This document shows positions 59,476 to 64,000 of a stretch of 64,000 bases of DNA, in pieces. The position numbers and the translations under genes were made by a program. The notes under the pieces are model-generated. The model did no database searches and was not told where the DNA came from. It saw only the letters and a list, made by a program, of their open reading frames with translations. Origin of the DNA: Microplitis mediator (Eukaryota > Arthropoda > Insecta > Hymenoptera > Braconidae); NCBI RefSeq assembly GCF_029852145.1, contig NC_079975.1, positions 23,627,364-23,691,363 on the forward strand, written 5' to 3'. Position 1 is the first letter of the stretch; each line of letters begins with the position of its first letter.

Positions 59476-60698
59476 TTATGGATGCATTCCAAAATGTGCT
59501 GCAGCTCAGCAGACCGTGCAAGTGCAGTGTAGTAGCAGCACAATTTTCGCGCCAAACATTTGCGTGTTTTTTTAAAAATATTTTAAATATTTCTATCATA
59601 TTCTGCCGGCATTTTATTTTGATCCACGATTTTTAATTTTTCTCCCATTTCTAATAACTTATTTTTCAAATATTTAAATTTACCGCGCAAGTAATAAGAA
59701 TAATTAATAAATTATTGATAAAAATAAAAAATTTCGAGTATACTTTTAAATTTAATTAATATAATTATTGACACAAATAAATTTCAATAAAATTATTAAA
59801 TTTCAATTTTGAAATTTCGCGCCAAGATGCCGCGACTGCGTGTCACTGTAGTCAACGTTCAAATTTTTGCTAAAGTGGGGGAGGGAGAATGAATAGCAAA
59901 ATCGATTGCTTTGTAGCAACTGACGGTCCAATAGCGGCAGTCAGTATCATCGACAAAGGCAGTAGTAGTCCAGATTCTTCTTTACGTTCAAATTGAAACA
60001 CAGTATTGCAGTTAATTCGCGGAATTATCCATAAAATTAATTGCTCATAGTAATTGTTTAATTAAAATGTCCAGTGTTTGTAAAATTTAAATTGTGCAAA
60101 GTGTCTGTGGTGTCGTTAAGTGTTGAGTGTTCAGTGCTAGTGTAAAGTGTTGCGAATTGCTGATGCTGATGACTTCCAAGTTCCTGAGCAAAATCATCTG
60201 GCATCGTCTGGTGGGAAATAGCAGTTAAGTGACGTTTTTTAGCTGCAATACACTTGGAGCAATTTAAATTAAATCTCCAAGTGTATTAGGACACCCTTCT
60301 GCATATTATTTCCCCGCCAAGGTTTGTTCCAACACTTGCGTGTTTTTTTTTAATTTTTTAAATATTTTTCTTCCATATTCTGCCGCCATTTTATTTTGAC
60401 ACGATTTTTAGTTTTCTCCAATTTCTAATAATTTATTTTTCGAATATTTAAATTTACCGCGCAAGTAATAAAAATAATTAGGGAGCATTCAGAAGTTTTA
60501 TTTTTATTTGTTTTAAATTAAAATTTAACCAAAGTTTAAATTTAGTGCAAAAAGTGACAGAAGACAGGCGCCAGTGTTGATTTCCATATATTTCTTGTAT
60601 ATCTCATAGAAACTCATCGCGAAAATCGTGATACGAAGGAATACAGTGATTAGTATACAATTTATTAAATACATAAATATAACGAGTATTTAAATAAA
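59476..60698 (+). promoter_or_regulatory. Probable promoter and 5' UTR of the proteasome gene, with a direct duplication
   Basis: Notably less AT-rich than its surroundings. A block of about 150 bp, with ATATTCTGCCG, TCTAATAA and TTTACCGCGCAAGTAATAA, occurs at about 59555-59707 and again at about 60328-60480 in the same orientation. Between them is GC-richer single-copy DNA with GTAGTAGCAGC and AAGTGTTGAGTG words. Transcription of PSMA4, and perhaps of divergent DUS4L, probably starts in this interval; I cannot name specific factor sites. Confidence 0.45.
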
Positions 60699-62903
60699 AT
60701 GGTAAGTGATAATATAAATAAATATTCGTAATAAAATAATTGACAATAAGTAAAATAAAAAGTCAGTTAATTTTTTATTTATTGTCAAGTGTCAAAAGTT
60801 AGGTTACGTTGGATAATGCATTGTCATTCACATAACTTTAAAAATTATTTATTATTAATAATAATATTTTCGATACTGAATTTAACTGACGTCTACTAAT
60901 TTTTTAATTTTTTTCAAAACGATAAATTTAAAAAAATTAAATATTTCAAATAATTGCACTTTTAACTTTAAGGGCCAGTTTTTCAAACCGGGTTTGAATT
61001 ATTATGAGCAACCTGCAGTCACTACGTGACTGCCCAAATATCACTACTAAATTTATAAAATACGCAGAAAAAAAGGATTTCTTACCGCAGCAAAATTTTA
61101 ATTTGCACCAAGAAATTTTATGCATTATCAATTAAATACAAAAATTGTCTTGGGGCGAGAAAAGATTTTTTTGGTCAAGAAATAATTCCTTGCACCAAGT
61201 AATTTTTTCTAGTTCTAAATAAATTTTTGTTTTCAATTCACAATGCAAAAAATTTATTGGGGTAAGTCAAAATTTTCTTTAGGCGAGTAAAGATTTTTTA
61301 TGTCAATGAATCCTTTTTTTTTCTATGCACACTTTTTTGACTTTGAGAAGCTTCCTAAAACCAAAAGGGAGTAGAAAAATCTGTCATTTTGGAATAAATA
61401 ACGCGATATAAATAATATAACTATATATTCAGTGACATTCAGTCATATTTAGTGACAGAATAATTAAAGTATTAATTTATTTAAAGAAAATAAATACGAT
61501 CGTCTTTTTTCTCGCGTAATTTAAATGTAATTCGAATGATATAGATAAATCTATTTATCTGAATACTTGGCAATTAAAAAGAGTTTAAATTATGAAAAGG
61601 CACAAATTCAAGTCAAGACCTATCTAATGATACCAATTTCAATAACATTACCTAATTCTATCATATAGATATGGCGGGAACAAAATTTTCCTTATTCTCT
61701 TAATAATATAGATTAATTAATTTAAAAAAAAATGAAGCATTAATTGAAAAAAAGAGAAAATTGCACTGAGAAATGAATTTTAAAAAAAAATTACTTACAG
61801 TTATTATCAATTAGGAGTCAAACAAAATTTTTTAAATAAATTTTAGTCTACAAAATTTGAAAATTCAAATGAAGATTTTACTGAAATTTATTTCCCACCT
61901 TTTATTTGACTCCCAATTGATGACAACTCTAATTAATTTTTTTAAAATTCTACATGCACCTGCGTTGCCTTTTTTTGAATTAATGCTTAAACTTCTTTTT
62001 AATTAATTAACAAAATTAAAATGCAGTCATTAAAATCTAAAGTCCTTGAATATTTTAAAAAAGTGGGAGATATTGTCTGAAAATGTCCTTAACTTTTTAA
62101 AATTAATTGATAAAATTTAAATTTTTAATTTAGATATACCAGCAATAATAATTCAAACCCAGATTAATATCAAACCCCGTTTTAAAAACTGGCTCTTAAA
62201 TTATTTTTGAAAATTTTCAACAACATGATTGTCAATTTTTAATATTTTTAAATTTAACCATCTGAAATTTAATAGGCTCGCCGATATGATACACGTACGA
62301 CAATTTTCTCCCCTGAGGGACGTTTGTACCAAGTGGAATATGCCATGGAAGCAATTAGTCATGCTGGAACCTGTCTTGGAATTTTAGCAAACGATGGAAT
62401 TCTACTGGCAGCTGAAAGACGAAACACAAATAAACTTTTGGATGAAGTGTTTTTTTCGGAAAAAATTTACAAGCTCAATGAAGATGTAGTTTGTTCAGTT
62501 GCTGGAATAACATCTGATGCAAATGTACTGACAAATGAGTTGAGATTGATCGGCCAGAGATACTTACTTCAGTATGGCGAGACAATACCTTGTGAGCAAT
62601 TGGTATCATGGCTATGTGATGTAAAGCAGGCTTACACTCAATTCGGTGGTAAAAGACCTTTCGGTGTTTCAATTCTTTACATGGGATGGGACAAACATTA
62701 CGGCTACCAGTTGTATCAGTCCGATCCAAGTGGTAATTATGGTGGGTGGAAAGCTACATGTATTGGCAATAACTCAGCAGCAGCTATTTCATCATTGAAA
62801 CAAGAGTACAAAGAAGGAGAGACAACTTTAAAAGATGCTCAGGCATTAGCTATCAAAGTCTTGTCTAAAACTCTTGACATGACCAAACTTACCGCTGAAA
62901 AAG
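60699..62903 (+). CDS. Psma4: Proteasome subunit alpha type-4 (20S alpha3), partial: 3' end not found
   Basis: Exon 1 codes only the ATG (60699-60701, then GTAAGT); exon 2 is 62276-62903. Together they give residues 1-210 of about 260. The alpha-subunit N-terminal signature RRYDTRTTIFSPEGRLYQVE is intact and the body (AGTCLGILA, LLAAERR, SVAGITSDANVL, QAYTQFGGKRPFGVS, DPSGNYGGWKATCIG) is almost identical to animal alpha-type-4 subunits. It forms the outer ring of the 20S proteasome and its N-terminus helps to gate the channel; alpha subunits are not proteolytic. Exon 2 ends in phase 1 after AAK-type TAEK; the family continues VEIATL..., which I do not see before 64000. A TAG-ending reading after 62982 would give a short alternative tail. 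Intron 1 holds nested repeats. Confidence 0.93.
60967..62200. mobile_element. Outer MITE carrying the empty-site copy of the Kolobok host repeat
   Basis: In PSMA4 intron 1. Outer ends TTAAGGGCCAGTTTTTCAAA and the complementary AAAAACTGGCTCTTAA with GGGTTTGAATTATT / AATAATTCAAACCC just inside. The inner 61004-62120 is the same dispersed repeat as 11556-12048 plus 14138-14790 and contains the single TTAA at 61521-61524 where the other copy has a transposon. Confidence 0.7.
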
Positions 62904-63055
62904 GTGCGATATTTATAATTACTTTGCAATTTTTGATTGTTTTATTATCTGCAATGGAACTCTGTTTTCATGTCTCTTTAGTCAGTTGAAACAAAACAAT
63001 TTCAGACCGATCCAATTTACCAGATTTTAAATCATCAGCTTTTTCCGCTGAATTG

Positions 63056-63771
63056 AGGGGAAAAGGGTCTGAGATACAAAAGAAAGAGAATATTTTTGTG
63101 ATTTTTTTTTTCAGAGTTCCTTCGTTATTAAAATTCTTAAAATTTGTAACATTATTCAGCATCATTCCGAGAATATTCTCCGAAATTTTCATAAAAAAAT
63201 TTGGAAAAATAAGCCAGTGGTAGGGGGGAGAGACGAGTCACTTTAAAAAAAGTCTCCATGCCGTAGGCAGGATAACTCATGACTGCTTCATTTGAAATCA
63301 AAAAACCAAAAAGATTTATTTAGTACATAATTTTATCTTGAATTTGAATGAAGGAATAAACAAAATATTCATTTTTGAATTTTTGGAAAAGGTGCAGTCA
63401 AAAAACTCCGATTTTTCCCAAAAATTCTTCCTTTTGTTTAATTAAAAAATAAGTAGTTATTAAAAAAATAAAATCCTTCGTTCAAATCTAAGATAAACTT
63501 ATGTACTAAAGAAATCTTTTTGGTTTTTTGATTTTCAATGAAGCAGTCATGAGTTATCCTGCCTACGGCATGGAGACTTTTTCTAAAGTGACTCGTCTCT
63601 CCCCACTACCACTGGCTTAGTTTTCAAGATTTTTTTATGAAAATTTATCAAAGTTTTCTTACAATGATGCCTAATAATGTCACAAATTTGAAGAATTTTA
63701 ATAACGAAGACTCTGAAAAAAAAATCACAAAAATATTCTCTTTTCTTTGTATCTCAGACCCTTTTCCCTCC
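63056..63771. mobile_element. Palindromic MITE (family A), copy 4
   Basis: GAGGGGAAAAGGGTCTGAG at the left, CTCAGACCCTTTTCCCTCC at the right; in the PSMA4 intron after exon 2. The best preserved copy of the family in this window. Confidence 0.8.
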
Positions 63772-63775
63772 TTAA

Positions 63776-63943
63776 CAGAGTGGCCACAGACTGGGATTAT
63801 CGGGAATTGTCAGGAAATTTAATGCAACCGGGAAATTTCAATGATACGAATAAAATTTCCAATCAGAGAAAAATGTAAAAAACTTTACTAGGAAACCGGG
63901 AAATATCAGAAAATTTTAAAATCATTTCTTTGTAGCCACCCTG
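63776..63943. mobile_element. 168-bp family-I element
   Basis: CAGAGTGGCCACAGACTGGG to TTCTTTGTAGCCACCCTG, with AACCGGGAAATTTC words as in the 808-bp element at 49553-50360. Immediately follows the family-A copy. Confidence 0.6.
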
Positions 63944-64000
63944 ATTAATTTCTTCATTTCGACCGACTCGTCTTTTAAATTCTAATTTTCAATGCAGATA

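Noticed and set aside
62982..63056. Alternative last exon of the proteasome gene (VETKQFQ... frame)
   Set aside because: Only the first two residues agree with the conserved tail; an open frame this short is expected by chance, so it was not included in the CDS.
1..64000. Integrated virus or polydnavirus segment
   Set aside because: If the host is a parasitoid wasp this would be worth asking, but no viral gene, direct-repeat junction or virulence gene family was seen; all recognised genes are cellular or transposon-derived.

Overview
This is a eukaryotic nuclear window: strongly AT-rich, with split genes, GT-AG introns and very many short DNA-transposon-like elements. The six conserved protein-coding genes are of animal type. 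The overall look (compact genes, AT-rich introns crowded with MITE-like hairpins) suggests an insect, and I would guess a hymenopteran such as a parasitoid wasp. The insect call is fairly safe; the order is inference.

Layout, left to right. (1) 25-1415: a palindromic element with a second element nested in it. (2) 2112-9272 (+): a complete five-exon STRAP-type WD40 gene. (3) 11.1-14.8 kb: a dispersed repeat carrying a 2.1 kb Kolobok-like transposon with TTAA target duplications; an empty copy of the same site lies at 61.52 kb. (4) 14986-28513 (-): a six-exon secreted heme peroxidase with two tandem peroxidase domains. The first has lost all its heme-site residues, and a furin-type site separates the two. 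(5) 28.5-32.2 kb: intergenic, with a duplicated segment and a TTACGGTAA-word element. (6) 32203-34471 (+): three-exon mitochondrial release-factor-like gene (ICT1/mRpL58). (7) 35343-36292: internally deleted hAT element. (8) 37592-42313 (+): five-exon CLUAP1/IFT38. (9) 44792-49216 (-): four-exon GT92 glycosyltransferase. (10) 49.2-55.6 kb: no recognisable gene, dense MITEs and a tandem duplication of about 533 bp. (11) 55608-58441 (-): three-exon tRNA dihydrouridine synthase (DUS4L type). (12) from 60699 (+): proteasome alpha-type-4 subunit, whose first coding exon is only the ATG and whose last exon(s) lie to the right of the window or are not recognisable.

Reading frames were joined by hand across each intron. 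All of the complete genes close in phase with sensible lengths: 330, 1433, 201, 442, 608 and 359 residues. These are unrelated housekeeping, ciliary and secretory genes. There is no operon or shared pathway; the only notable pairing is the divergent DUS4L/PSMA4 arrangement.

The unusual content is in the mobile DNA. At least ten families recur. Several are built almost entirely from one short self-complementary word (AATTC/GAATT, TTACGGTAA, ACACCGGTGT, CGGAGTGA, AATCGGATT) and end in CCCTGATTAAA or CACTGTAAAAA. Three full copies of the AATTC family are flanked by 2-bp duplications. Several nested insertions can be polarised because an uninserted paralogous copy is present in the same window.
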